Assembly (NCBI GenBank): GCA_045579745.1
Contig: JAZNMQ010000003.1
Coordinates: 1-47,167, forward strand
Source: Flemingiibacterium sp045579745
Lineage (GTDB): Bacteria; Bacillota; Clostridia; Oscillospirales; CAG-272
Direction: 5' to 3'
Length of the DNA stretch: 47,167 nt
Shown: one piece after another, positions 1-8,874 of the stretch
Position numbering within the stretch: position 1 is the stretch's first letter
Layout: each line of letters opens with the position of its first letter
The notes under the pieces: generated by a model
Seen by the model: the letters and a program-made list of their open reading frames with translations, nothing else
What the model was told of the DNA's origin: nothing
Databases searched by the model: none
Program-made: the position numbers and the translations under genes

Positions 1-106
1 AAAAAGATATCACAGAGAGAAATGCATATTTAGTATTCTATGAAAACCATGTATGATTCCAAACAACACTTAAAATTTTCCCTCGTGTCACATCATGGGC
101 AAAAGA

Positions 107-907
107 TCATTCCTTTTTGCTTAAAGAACAAGAAATATCAAATTCAACGCCACAAATCTTTCCCATTTCATGAGCATCAACACTTATTTCGCATCTAAAA
201 TCGTATCCGTTCTTCAATTCGAGTACCTGTAATTGATTTGACGTTACATCGACATATAAATCCTTTATTGGTGCGTTTTCCTTATTTAATACTGCAATTC
301 GAAATTCATTTTGATATTTATATTTGCTTCTTTTATGGAAACAGCAGTCTAACGAATACTCCTTTGAGTGTATATCAACTTGCGGAATATAATCATAATC
401 ATCATATGACACCTTTTTGGACATATAACTAAACTTTTTTGCTTTCAGCTTATCTAATATTTGATGTATAAATTCATCATCGAATATTATTATTGCACAA
501 TTTTCTACTCCACCTTTATCTTTACATAACTCTGTTAATAAAGCTGCCGGTATTTCAAGTAAAAATTCTGTTTCACTTTCTTTTTTAAATTCCTTTAAAC
601 CAACACCGTAACAACAAAAGGCACACTGCTTTGCATTAATTCTTATATTGTTCCCCGATCTGTATCCATGGACTTCTTCAAAATCTGAATCATTGGTTCC
701 AATGTATATTTGAACCTTTTGAGTTAAACTTGCCTCATAAAAATCACCTATATTTTGTTGCCCTTCTGACTCCATTGTTCTGTAATCATCTAAAAGTCCA
801 AAGTAAACTTGTCCATCTTTCAGAAAATTATTAATATATTTTTCCTCAATGATTTTAAAGAAAACAACAAAATCATTATTATCTTTTATGTCCTCTATAC
901 GAAACAC
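107..907 (-). CDS. DUF2971-like hypothetical protein
   Basis: A 266-residue soluble protein with no signal peptide or membrane segment. The region around YQNEFRIAV near residue 205, after a Cys/His/Lys/Arg-rich stretch, resembles the conserved core of DUF2971-type proteins, whose function is unknown. The start is taken as the GTG at 907 because a GGAG lies 7 bases before it; a TTG two codons upstream sits too close to that GGAG. It lies 54 bases downstream of the zinc-ribbon/nuclease gene on the same strand, so the two are probably co-transcribed. Both are visibly richer in A+T than the rest of the window, which suggests acquired DNA. The family call is tentative and no function is assigned. 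Confidence 0.6.
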   Translation of the reverse strand: MFRIEDIKDNNDFVVFFKIIEEKYINNFLKDGQVYFGLLDDYRTMESEGQQNIGDFYEASLTQKVQIYIGTNDSDFEEVHGYRSGNNIRINAKQCAFCCYGVGLKEFKKESETEFLLEIPAALLTELCKDKGGVENCAIIIFDDEFIHQILDKLKAKKFSYMSKKVSYDDYDYIPQVDIHSKEYSLDCCFHKRSKYKYQNEFRIAVLNKENAPIKDLYVDVTSNQLQVLELKNGYDFRCEISVDAHEMGKICGVEFDISCSLSKKE

Positions 908-961
908 AAACAAACTCCTAACGTATAACTTGTTTTATGAAGGTAGCAATAAGCATAATGT

Positions 962-2635
962 TTAATTTCTTCTCTTACGCCTTTCTTTTGCACAAATTGG
1001 GCATCCGTTCCCTTTATGTCTATTTCCTATCATTGCTTGCCACTCGTGCCCTTGGTCACACTTCCACCATACTTTCTTATGGCTATTAGGTGTTATATCC
1101 GCAGGTGCTAATCCATTGTTTTTCTCATAATTCCATTCATTTGCTAAAGTTGGATTAACCGTTTGCAAATCATTATAGCCTTTTAAAACTTTTTTGCCTG
1201 CGCAATACGGACATCCACGCCCGTTGTTTCTATCGGCTATCGACGCTTGCCATTCGTGCCCATTGCTACACTTCCACCATATTTTTTTATTGCTACCAGG
1301 TGTTACTTCCACAGGGGTTGACCCGTTGTTTCTTTCATAATTCCATTCTTTTGCTAAGGTCGGATTAACTGTTTGCAAATCGTTATATCCTTTTAAAACT
1401 ATTTTACTCGAGCAATATGGACATCCATTTCCATTGTTTCTGTCTTTTATCGTCGATTGCCATTCATGCCCTTTAGGGCATTTCCACCAAACTTTTTTAT
1501 GGCTATTTGCTGCAAAATGCTCTGGTTTTAAATTACTGTTCTTTTCATAATTCCACTCTTTCACTATCTCTGGATTAGAAAACAATAGAGAAGTTTCTTT
1601 TTCTGTATATTCGCGCAAATTATCTATAGCAATATTGTCTCTTTTTAGATCGACATCTACGATAGTTTCCGTTATGTCACATAAAAGCACTTTAAGTATT
1701 TTTGGAAGATCTTCTTGATTCCTTTGAACGACATAATCTATAGAACTGCTATTTAACGGCGGTAATCCTTCTCTTATTCGATATAGTTTAATTCCATCTT
1801 TTACACACTTATAGTTTTTTCTCAAATCTTGTTCCGTTTTGTTTTTATGCCAAAGATATCCATCATATTCAATGGCTACTTTTTTGAATGGAATATAAAC
1901 ATCTAATTCGTATCCTTTTTCTTTATACGAATGGATTGTTTCTAAACCATATTTTTTAAGATAGAAAACTATAGCATATTCGGGAAAAGAAGTATTTTGT
2001 TCGCAATGACAAACAGGACATCCGTTTCCTCTATTTCTACTACCTATTATTGCTTGCCACTCGTGTCCTTTGTTACACCTCCACCATACTTTTTTATCAC
2101 TGTTAGGCATTACATCCGCAGGTGTTAATCCATTGTTTTTTTCATAATGCCATTCTTTTGCTAAAGTGGGATTGACCGTTTGCAAATCATTTTGCCCCTT
2201 GATAGCGAATCTGCCCGAACAATATGGGCAGCCAATACCGTTGTTTCTACTATTTATTGACGCTTGCCACTCGTGTCCATTGTTACACTTCCACCACGCT
2301 TTTTTATTGCTGTTAGGCATTATGCTCACAGGTGTTAATCCGTCATTCTTTTCATAATTCCATTCATTTGCTAAAGTTGGATTAACCGTTTGCAAATCAT
2401 TTACACCTTTAATGGCATATCGACCTGAACAATATGGGCAGCCTCTCCCACCATTTCTACTACCTATTGTCGCTTGCCACTCGTGTCCTTTTCTACACTT
2501 CCACCATACTTTTTTGATGCTTCCAAGCGTGAGTGTGTTTGGATTAAAATCTAATGCGTCGTTCTTTTCCCAATTCCATTCAGCCATAAGTTGAGCATTG
2601 TCGCTCACATATTTCTTCTCTTTTGTTTTAGCCAA
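962..2635 (-). CDS. Six-zinc-ribbon protein with central Vsr-like nuclease domain
   Basis: A 557-residue protein built from six near-identical 70-residue units. Each holds EWNYEKN, WWKC, GHEWQ and GCPYC, giving one CxxC plus a distal Cys and His as zinc ligands (DUF4379-type zinc ribbon). Key cysteines fall at 47/66/69, 117/136/139, 187/206/209, 386/405/408, 456/475/478 and 526/545/548. Between units three and four (about 212-350) is a domain with ELDVYIP (D245), AIEYDG (E256, D258) and WH (H263), the pattern of very-short-patch-repair-like PD-(D/E)XK endonucleases. The likely role is DNA binding by the ribbons and cleavage by the core, as in mobile-element or defence nucleases; this is inferred. 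The start is TTG at 2635, with AAGGAG 9 bases upstream and a good promoter. It is probably co-transcribed with the DUF2971-like gene. Confidence 0.8.
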   Translation of the reverse strand: MAKTKEKKYVSDNAQLMAEWNWEKNDALDFNPNTLTLGSIKKVWWKCRKGHEWQATIGSRNGGRGCPYCSGRYAIKGVNDLQTVNPTLANEWNYEKNDGLTPVSIMPNSNKKAWWKCNNGHEWQASINSRNNGIGCPYCSGRFAIKGQNDLQTVNPTLAKEWHYEKNNGLTPADVMPNSDKKVWWRCNKGHEWQAIIGSRNRGNGCPVCHCEQNTSFPEYAIVFYLKKYGLETIHSYKEKGYELDVYIPFKKVAIEYDGYLWHKNKTEQDLRKNYKCVKDGIKLYRIREGLPPLNSSSIDYVVQRNQEDLPKILKVLLCDITETIVDVDLKRDNIAIDNLREYTEKETSLLFSNPEIVKEWNYEKNSNLKPEHFAANSHKKVWWKCPKGHEWQSTIKDRNNGNGCPYCSSKIVLKGYNDLQTVNPTLAKEWNYERNNGSTPVEVTPGSNKKIWWKCSNGHEWQASIADRNNGRGCPYCAGKKVLKGYNDLQTVNPTLANEWNYEKNNGLAPADITPNSHKKVWWKCDQGHEWQAMIGNRHKGNGCPICAKERRKRRN

Positions 2636-2674
2636 TTAGCTCAACTCCTTTGCCGTTACTTCAATATCAATATA

Positions 2675-2703
2675 ATTATACTACATATTCCAACTTTTTT
2701 CAA
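2675..2703 (-). promoter_or_regulatory. Sigma-A promoter of the zinc-ribbon/nuclease unit
   Basis: On the minus strand, TTGAAA (2698-2703) and TATAAT (2675-2680) are separated by 17 bases, about 40 bases before the TTG start at 2635. Confidence 0.75.
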
Positions 2704-2741
2704 TAGTTGCACTGCTTTTTATAGTTTGGATAAAAAAATAA

Positions 2742-2770
2742 GAGGGCGGTAGTTCAAATCCCTCCGATCA
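2742..2770 (+). other. tRNA 3'-end-like fragment
   Basis: This short stretch contains TTCAAATCCCTCC, which looks like the T-arm and acceptor end of a tRNA, but no matching 5' half lies upstream. Such fragments are left where an element integrated into a tRNA gene. The T-stem does not pair well in the standard register, so this is only a possibility. Confidence 0.3.
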
Positions 2771-2840
2771 GTGATGATATCTTTTTATTTTAACTGTTTT
2801 GTCATTTTCGAAAAAGCGAGAAAAACGGCGAAAAACGAAG

Positions 2841-2865
2841 AAAACCCGAGAAAATCTCGGGTTTT
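2841..2865 (-). terminator. Terminator of the tRNA genes
   Basis: An 11-bp perfect stem (2841-2851 with 2855-2865, core ACCCGAGA/TCTCGGGT) with a 3-base loop. On the minus strand it is followed by T-rich runs, and it lies about 30 bases past the 3' end of the initiator tRNA. Confidence 0.7.
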
Positions 2866-2895
2866 TCGTGCGATATCTTTTTTGGTCGCACTAAT

Positions 2896-2972
<77 letters not shown>

Positions 2973-2979
2973 ATATAAA

Positions 2980-3067
2980 TGGTGCCGGAAACCGGGCTCG
3001 AACCGGTACGAGATAATGTCTCACGGGATTTTAAGTCCCGGGCGTCTGCCTGTTCCGCCACTCCGGC
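2980..3067 (-). tRNA. tRNA-Leu (TAA)
   Basis: An 88-base class II tRNA with a long variable arm and encoded CCA. The anticodon loop reads CTTAAAA, giving anticodon TAA. The acceptor stem is GCCGGAG with TTCCGGC. It ends 7 bases before the initiator tRNA on the same strand and shares one promoter with it. Confidence 0.95.
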
Positions 3068-3113
3068 ATCGTCCGTTAACCGAACATGCAGCTCATTTCT
3101 GAACCGCTTAAGT

Positions 3114-3142
3114 ATTATATCACAAGTTTACACTTATGTCAA
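3114..3142 (-). promoter_or_regulatory. Consensus promoter of the tRNA-Leu/tRNA-fMet unit
   Basis: On the minus strand, perfect TTGACA (3137-3142) and TATAAT (3114-3119) are separated by 17 bases, about 47 bases before the tRNA-Leu 5' end. Confidence 0.9.
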
Positions 3143-3264
3143 TAGGTTTTGCGAATTTTTTAAGCATCTTTTTTCGACAGTAAATTCTCAAAGTAAATTC
3201 TGCAATGGGATCTGTTTTGGCAATTCAACATGTCCAAAACAAATCGTGCATTTCAACAAAACAG

Positions 3265-3293
3265 TTGACTTTTTTACTTTAGTTTGATATAAT
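3265..3293 (+). promoter_or_regulatory. Promoter of the O-acylation cluster
   Basis: TTGACT (3265-3270) and TATAAT (3288-3293) are separated by 17 bases, with the ATG at 3325 shortly downstream. Confidence 0.85.
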
Positions 3294-3324
3294 GATGCTA
3301 ACTACTTATTGTTTAGGAGCAGGT

Positions 3325-5421
3325 ATGAAAAAATTACTTATCATCTCCGCAATGCTGACAGCTTTAGCTCTCTCGGGGTGTCAGAATGTCGGAGAATATA
3401 ACGTTCAGGTTATGCTCACTGAGGGCGAGGGATATTCCATTCTCGGCGAAAATCCGATGCCTGTTAAGGCGGGTGATGATGCGGTTTTCAAGATAGAGCT
3501 TGAGGATGGATGGAGCTTTGCCTATGCAGACGGCGAGGCCATTTGGAACGAGGAAAACTCCACTCTGACGGTTGAGGATGTTTACTATCCGATGACAGTC
3601 AATATGCTCGCGTCCGATGCCGATAAAATGGTTCGCTTTTTCCTTGAGAAGGCAGGCGACGGAAAGGGAAATGTCGGAATCAGCTCAAAAGAGGTTACAT
3701 TCTATCCGGGAACTCCGATAGAAGTTTGGGTGTCGCCAAGCGATGGCAGCAACTTTGTGGGCTGGAGTGTCAATAAGCCGCTTTCAAACGGAGGCGAGCT
3801 CTACTCGACCGACACCAAGATTCAATTCTCCGTTCCGGAAAAAGACAGAAACTTTTTGTACGCGAATTTTGAAAAAATAAAGATCGAGGAAGCACCGTCT
3901 ATCTCGAACAATAATTTGGACGGACCGACTGTTATTTACGAGGATTACGGCATTCAGGGAAATGAATCAACGCACATGATCGCGTATGATGTAAACGGCG
4001 GCAGTATCGTCGGATACGACACAAAGGTGTTCTATGACGAGGTATCGACAGCCGTCTTCGCATTCCCGAACACGCTTCCTGAAATGGGTTATTTCAAGCG
4101 CGACGGATATTTACTGCTCGAATACAACACCGAGCCTGACGGAAGCGGACGCTCTATCCCATGCGGCGGAAAGGTGATCTTGCCTGAGGGCGATATGACA
4201 ACGCTTTATTGCATTTGGACTCCCGTTACCGACGTAAGCTCCTTCACTACCTCGAATTACGACGACGGAGTGGCAATTTCCGGCTACAGCGGAGAACACG
4301 AAAAGCTTGTTATTCCCGCATATATCGACGGTCAACCCGTAAGAGCCATAAAAAAAGGTGCAATTAAATCGGGAAGCTACAAAACGCTTATACTTCCAAA
4401 CACGTTGAGAACCGTAGAGTCAGGCGCATTTACAGACAGCAAAAACATGGAGGAGATGTGGTTCTACGATACCCTTGTAACCATGAAGAACAACGCTTTC
4501 TCTGATCTTTCGGGCTGGCGCAGAATGCGTATCGTCGCGGCTCAGATGCCACGATTCTCGAAGAATGATGACCCCTCATACACAAGAAAGTGGGAGCGGC
4601 TCTGGCAGGTTTCGCAAACCGATGCGAAAAAGCTTGTGGTTTGCTCAGGCTCATCCTCGTTCTACGGACTCAGAACACCGCTTCTTGAGGAGCTGCTTGA
4701 CGGTGAATATGCGGTTATCAACTTCGGAAATCTTGCGCAGGCTCAGGTTGCATTCTTTATGGATGTGCTTGCCGATTTCCTCGATGAAGATGATATAATT
4801 GTTCATGCTCCTGAAACGGGCTATGACGGAGTAATGGGATATGATTATTTCTTCTGGTGGATTTACCGAGTGCTCGAATACAACTACGAAATGCTTTATT
4901 ATGTCGACGATATCAGCCTTTATACTCATGTACTCGACGCTTATTCGGAGGCTGCCGGATACAAATCAAGAATGGCTGCACTGGACTACGACGTCTTCAA
5001 ACCTACTATTGACGAATACGGCGACCACAGCGGAGATAAGCCCAACATTAATCCATCTGACAAATATTTCGGCAAAGAGATCGATTTTTACTATGTAAAT
5101 GCAGAATGGATTGACAATCTCAATTTCATGTACGATCGCGTAATGAATGAAACCGGCTGCAAAATCGTAATGAGCTTTGCACCGTTTAACTACAACGCAC
5201 TTACCAAAAACAGCCGTACAGAGGACGGTCGTGAGTATTTGATGGATCGCCTTACGGAGCTTGTGGAAATACCGATAATCTCGCATATTTGGGATTATAT
5301 GCTTCCGGGTGATTTAATGTATAATTCCGACTACCATCCGACCGATGAAGGCTGTGAGAAGCGCACTAGAAAGCTTGCAGAGGACTTAAAGGCATATTTT
5401 GCAGAGGAGGCAGGAAAATGA
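3325..5421 (+). CDS. Lipoprotein with LRR and SGNH (AlgJ-like) domains
   Basis: A 698-residue lipoprotein. The signal peptide ends in the lipobox LSGC (Cys19). Beta-rich repeats follow, including an InlB/Listeria-Bacteroides-type unit around 215-300 (YDVNGG through DGYLLLEYNTEPDGSG). A BspA-type leucine-rich region (about 305-410: LVIPAYIDGQPVRAI, LILPNTLRTVESGAF) precedes an SGNH-hydrolase-like domain (about 435-695) with GSSSFYG as the nucleophile block and DYHPTDEG supplying the Asp-His pair. SGNH partners of MBOAT proteins transfer acyl groups to extracellular glycans, so outer-surface O-acylation is likely. The start is the ATG after TAGGAG; an in-frame ATG 33 bases upstream overlaps the promoter region. 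Its stop overlaps the next start (ATGA). Confidence 0.85.
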   Translation: MKKLLIISAMLTALALSGCQNVGEYNVQVMLTEGEGYSILGENPMPVKAGDDAVFKIELEDGWSFAYADGEAIWNEENSTLTVEDVYYPMTVNMLASDADKMVRFFLEKAGDGKGNVGISSKEVTFYPGTPIEVWVSPSDGSNFVGWSVNKPLSNGGELYSTDTKIQFSVPEKDRNFLYANFEKIKIEEAPSISNNNLDGPTVIYEDYGIQGNESTHMIAYDVNGGSIVGYDTKVFYDEVSTAVFAFPNTLPEMGYFKRDGYLLLEYNTEPDGSGRSIPCGGKVILPEGDMTTLYCIWTPVTDVSSFTTSNYDDGVAISGYSGEHEKLVIPAYIDGQPVRAIKKGAIKSGSYKTLILPNTLRTVESGAFTDSKNMEEMWFYDTLVTMKNNAFSDLSGWRRMRIVAAQMPRFSKNDDPSYTRKWERLWQVSQTDAKKLVVCSGSSSFYGLRTPLLEELLDGEYAVINFGNLAQAQVAFFMDVLADFLDEDDIIVHAPETGYDGVMGYDYFFWWIYRVLEYNYEMLYYVDDISLYTHVLDAYSEAAGYKSRMAALDYDVFKPTIDEYGDHSGDKPNINPSDKYFGKEIDFYYVNAEWIDNLNFMYDRVMNETGCKIVMSFAPFNYNALTKNSRTEDGREYLMDRLTELVEIPIISHIWDYMLPGDLMYNSDYHPTDEGCEKRTRKLAEDLKAYFAEEAGK

Positions 5422-5669
5422 CACTTATAGTCAGTCATCCGTGGCTTGCAGCGTTCTATATTGCTGCAGCTGTGATCGGAATATTGACCTCAATTGTAAA
5501 GCTGCCGCGTATTTTGGGGCTTTTTGAGCTTGCTTTGCACGCCGCCGCGATTATTTCAATATTCTATGTCAAGGGCGAGATTGAGGATGTGCTGCTGTTC
5601 CTCATCTTCTCGGCGGCAGTATCGCTTTTGTCTGCATACATTAAACATGCTCGGGAGGAAAAGAAATGA
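5418..5669 (+). CDS. Small membrane protein of the acylation cluster
   Basis: An 83-residue protein made of about three hydrophobic segments with a charged C-terminus (HAREEKK). No family is recognised. ATGA overlaps on both sides tie its translation to the SGNH lipoprotein upstream and the MBOAT gene downstream, and a GAGGAGG precedes the start. The position suggests an accessory subunit of the acyltransferase complex, which is inference from context only. Confidence 0.8.
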   Translation: MTLIVSHPWLAAFYIAAAVIGILTSIVKLPRILGLFELALHAAAIISIFYVKGEIEDVLLFLIFSAAVSLLSAYIKHAREEKK

Positions 5670-7138
5670 CATTCAATTCATTCGAATTCCTGATCTTTTA
5701 CCCGATCGTTTTGATCTCGTATTTCCTTTTGCCGCATAAGCTTCGCTGGGTGCTTCTTCTTGCGGCAAGCTACGTCTTTTACATGTGGTTCAGCGCACCG
5801 CTGTTCTTCCTTATCTTATTTACTACTGTCGTTTCGTGGATCTGCTCAATGGTTATTGAACGAACGGACAGCTTGGCAAAAAAACGGCTGTGCATAGTTT
5901 TGACGCTTGTGACATCGCTCGGCGTGCTCGTATTCTTCAAATATTACAACTTCCTCGCGGGAAGCGTAATGTCGCTCGGCGCACTTTTCGGAGCAGAGTT
6001 CGATTTAACGATTTCGGGGCTTATACTGCCCGTCGGTATCTCGTTCTACACCTTCCAGACGCTTTCCTATGCAATCGACGTATATCGCGGAGATGTAAAA
6101 ACGGAGCATCATTTTGGCTATTACGCTCTGTTTGTATCATTTTTCCCACAGCTCGTTGCAGGACCGATCGAGCGTCCCGACAACCTCTTGCCTCAGCTCA
6201 GGCAGGAGCATAAATGGAACGAAGCTGATGCATATGCAGGTGCAAAGCGAATGCTCGCAGGCTTTTTCAAGAAAATTGTTGTAGCCGACCTGCTTGCGAC
6301 GTATGTTAACTCGATCTACAATTCTCCCGAAACTGCAACGGGTATAGGAGTCATTATCGCATCATGTATGTTTGCGGTGCAGATTTACTGCGATTTCTCG
6401 GGCTATACCGATATCGCAATAGGTTGTGCACGAATTATGGGCATACACTTAATGCAGAACTTTAACAGACCCTACAGCGCAAGAACGATCAAGGAATTCT
6501 GGGCTCGCTGGCACATAAGCCTTTCGTCATGGTTCCGTGATTACTTATATTTCCCGCTCGGCGGAAGCCGCTGTTCATCCTTTAAGCGTTGGCGCAATGT
6601 CATGATCGTATTCCTTGTCAGCGGACTCTGGCATGGAGCCGCTTGGAACTTTGTTATTTGGGGATTTTTACACGGCTTATATCAGATAATCGGCGGTCTT
6701 ACGCTTCCTTTGCGTGAGCGCATCTGCGAAAAGCTGCATATCAACCGAAAGAGCCTTATCTATTCGGTATGGCAGCAGGTATTCACATTCGTGCTCGTCA
6801 CATTTGCATGGATATTCTTCCGTGCCAACTCGACAGCCGATCTGATCCATCTTATCAAGACACTCTTTGTCGGCTGGAACGTGCCGATCGGAGAGGCTGT
6901 AAACGCGATGGGACTTACGCTGAACGGTGCAATCACATCGATTCTGGCAATTCTTTGCATGGTGCTCATCGACCGTCTTGTTCCTCATGAGGAAAAGCCG
7001 CTCGAAAACGGAGCTTTCTTAAGCGACAGAGTGGTTACTCATGGTCGCGGCGGAGTGCTCGTCTGGACGGTAATCGCGGCGTGGCTGCTCCTTCTGACGG
7101 GTGACGGCGCAAGCTCGTTTATCTATTTCCAATTCTGA
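5666..7138 (+). CDS. MBOAT family O-acyltransferase (AlgI/DltB type)
   Basis: A 490-residue polytopic membrane protein, the usual length for the AlgI/PatA/DltB group. The N-terminal region (FNSFEFLIFYPIVL) and the central blocks (GISFYTFQTLSYAIDVYRG, FFPQLVAGPIERP, CDFSGYTDIAIG, FWARWHISLSSWFRDYLY) match the family. SGLWHGAAWNFVIWG near residue 320 holds the invariant catalytic histidine. These enzymes pass acyl groups across the membrane to a glycan or to an SGNH partner. Here two SGNH proteins flank it, so it probably acetylates a cell-surface polysaccharide or secondary wall polymer; the acceptor cannot be told from sequence. A GGGAGG lies 7 bases before the start. Confidence 0.93.
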   Translation: MTFNSFEFLIFYPIVLISYFLLPHKLRWVLLLAASYVFYMWFSAPLFFLILFTTVVSWICSMVIERTDSLAKKRLCIVLTLVTSLGVLVFFKYYNFLAGSVMSLGALFGAEFDLTISGLILPVGISFYTFQTLSYAIDVYRGDVKTEHHFGYYALFVSFFPQLVAGPIERPDNLLPQLRQEHKWNEADAYAGAKRMLAGFFKKIVVADLLATYVNSIYNSPETATGIGVIIASCMFAVQIYCDFSGYTDIAIGCARIMGIHLMQNFNRPYSARTIKEFWARWHISLSSWFRDYLYFPLGGSRCSSFKRWRNVMIVFLVSGLWHGAAWNFVIWGFLHGLYQIIGGLTLPLRERICEKLHINRKSLIYSVWQQVFTFVLVTFAWIFFRANSTADLIHLIKTLFVGWNVPIGEAVNAMGLTLNGAITSILAILCMVLIDRLVPHEEKPLENGAFLSDRVVTHGRGGVLVWTVIAAWLLLLTGDGASSFIYFQF

Positions 7139-7306
7139 GCTGTATTGGTTTGGAAACGGATAAACTCAGAATATCGGCTTGGAACCTTGCTCCGTATGCG
7201 GGATGTTCTCGCAGGAACTGTCGGAGCGATATTGATACATGCAAAATTTCATTTTCCCGAACAAGGAAGAAAGGTAGATTTGCTTTTGCAAGTCATGAGC
7301 ATAAGT

Positions 7307-8734
7307 ATGAAAAAAATAATCGGAATCATAATTTCGGTGCTTATTCTGCTGACTCCGTTTGTGGGCGTTGTGACGGCAGCATTCGGTCTGCCATCGCAGT
7401 ATGATGCGACATTTCTCGGAGGATTGTCTGATAAATACGAGCGCCTGACGTCAATAGATACACCGAAAATTGTCGTGATCGGAGGCTCGTCGGTCGCATT
7501 CGGACTCGACAGCAAGCAGCTTGAGGAGCTTACGGGAATGCCCGTGGTAAACTTCGGACTTTACGCAACACTTGGCACGAAATGTATGATCGACCTCTCG
7601 AAAGCGAACATTAACGAGGGCGATATAGTTATTCTTGCGCCCGAAACCGATTCGCAGACAATGTCGCTGTATTTTAATGCGGAAGCGGTCTGGCAGGCAC
7701 TTGATCAGGATTTCTCAATGCTTCGCTATATTGACATAGCGGATATGGGAGAGCTTGCAGGCGAGCTTTGGAACTTTGCGCAGACTAAGCGTGAATACGC
7801 AGTAACAAACAGCGCACCTGTTCCAACGGGCATATACAGCCGCGAATCGCTTGACGAATACGGTGACATAATCTACGAGCGTCCGTTCAACGTAATGAAC
7901 GGCGACTTCGACCCGACACAGATAATCTCCTTTGATGAGTCACTTCTTGACGAGGATTTTATTGAATATGTCAACGATTTCTCGGGCTGGTGCGAGTCAC
8001 GCGGAGCTAAGCTTTACTATAGCTTTTCGCCGATGAATTCGCTTGCGATATCTGAGGAATCCACTGATGAAGCTATACGCGATTGGTACGCATCGCTCGC
8101 AGCTTCGCTTGATTTTGAGATTTGCAGCGATGTGAGAGCGTACATCATGGATCCGCAGTATTTCTTCGACACGAACTTCCATTTGAACGATACGGGAGTT
8201 GATATCAGAACAAGGCAGTTAGCATCGGATATTCTCCGCATAATGGGCGATACGAGAACGGTAAGTCTTTTTAAGCCCGAAGCACCAAAGCGTCCTGCCG
8301 ATTATTTCGGAGTTCAGGCTCCCGAGGACGAATCAGGCTTCTTTGAATATGAGGAGAACGGCGAAACGCTGACTCTTGTAGGCATTACCGAGCTCGGAAT
8401 TAACGAAAAAGAGCTTATTCTGCCTGCACAGTATAAGGGAAAGCCGGTTACTGCTATTGCCGAGGGTGCATTTGAGGGCTGTGAAAAGCTCAAAAAGATA
8501 ATTATTCCCGACTATAACGCGTTGACGCTGATCTACAATGGAGCTTTTTCGGGAGCTCCGAAGCTTGAAGAAATCCATATGGAATCAAGCTGTGACGGCA
8601 TCACCGTTGCGGATGATCTGATGAAGGGCGCGCCGAACGGCTGTATGATAACTGTAAAGCACGCATATTACGGCGATTATGCGGGAGATTACTTCTGGGC
8701 TTCATATATGAAATATATTGAGATCGAGCGGTAA
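7307..8734 (+). CDS. Exported SGNH (AlgJ-like) protein with C-terminal LRR
   Basis: About 475 residues with an N-terminal signal or anchor segment (MKKIIGIIISVLILLTPF). The SGNH-type domain comes first: GGSSVAFGLDS near residue 58 is the nucleophile block and FHLNDTG near 291 the Asp/His block. A BspA-like leucine-rich stretch follows (about 345-460: LILPAQYKGKPVTAIAEGAF). This reverses the domain order of the lipoprotein at 3325. It probably works with the MBOAT protein just upstream in glycan O-acylation. The start is uncertain: ATG at 7307 or at 7295 (MSISMKK), with no strong SD for either. The frame is open back to a TTG at 7145, but that extension does not look like protein. Confidence 0.82.
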   Translation: MKKIIGIIISVLILLTPFVGVVTAAFGLPSQYDATFLGGLSDKYERLTSIDTPKIVVIGGSSVAFGLDSKQLEELTGMPVVNFGLYATLGTKCMIDLSKANINEGDIVILAPETDSQTMSLYFNAEAVWQALDQDFSMLRYIDIADMGELAGELWNFAQTKREYAVTNSAPVPTGIYSRESLDEYGDIIYERPFNVMNGDFDPTQIISFDESLLDEDFIEYVNDFSGWCESRGAKLYYSFSPMNSLAISEESTDEAIRDWYASLAASLDFEICSDVRAYIMDPQYFFDTNFHLNDTGVDIRTRQLASDILRIMGDTRTVSLFKPEAPKRPADYFGVQAPEDESGFFEYEENGETLTLVGITELGINEKELILPAQYKGKPVTAIAEGAFEGCEKLKKIIIPDYNALTLIYNGAFSGAPKLEEIHMESSCDGITVADDLMKGAPNGCMITVKHAYYGDYAGDYFWASYMKYIEIER

Positions 8735-8787
8735 TATTTAGTATCCGCGATAGGCTTTGAATCATCTTATTTTGTAATAATAAATTT

Positions 8788-8819
8788 GCACCTCGAGATG
8801 CGGACGGCTCTCGAGGTGC
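8788..8819. terminator. Hairpin between convergent genes
   Basis: An 11-bp perfect stem (GCACCTCGAGA with TCTCGAGGTGC) and 10-base loop between the SGNH gene (ends 8734) and the leftward small gene (ends 8875). The T-tracts on either side are weak, so it may serve both directions imperfectly. Confidence 0.6.
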
Positions 8820-8874
8820 ATATCTGTTAAGGTAACGAAAATCGCTTGCTTTTCAAGGCTGATGCTGATATTCG

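Noticed and set aside
7145..7306. N-terminal extension of the second SGNH protein from a TTG at 7145
   Set aside because: The extension has no SD and precedes a clear signal peptide at 7307, so it is probably untranslated.
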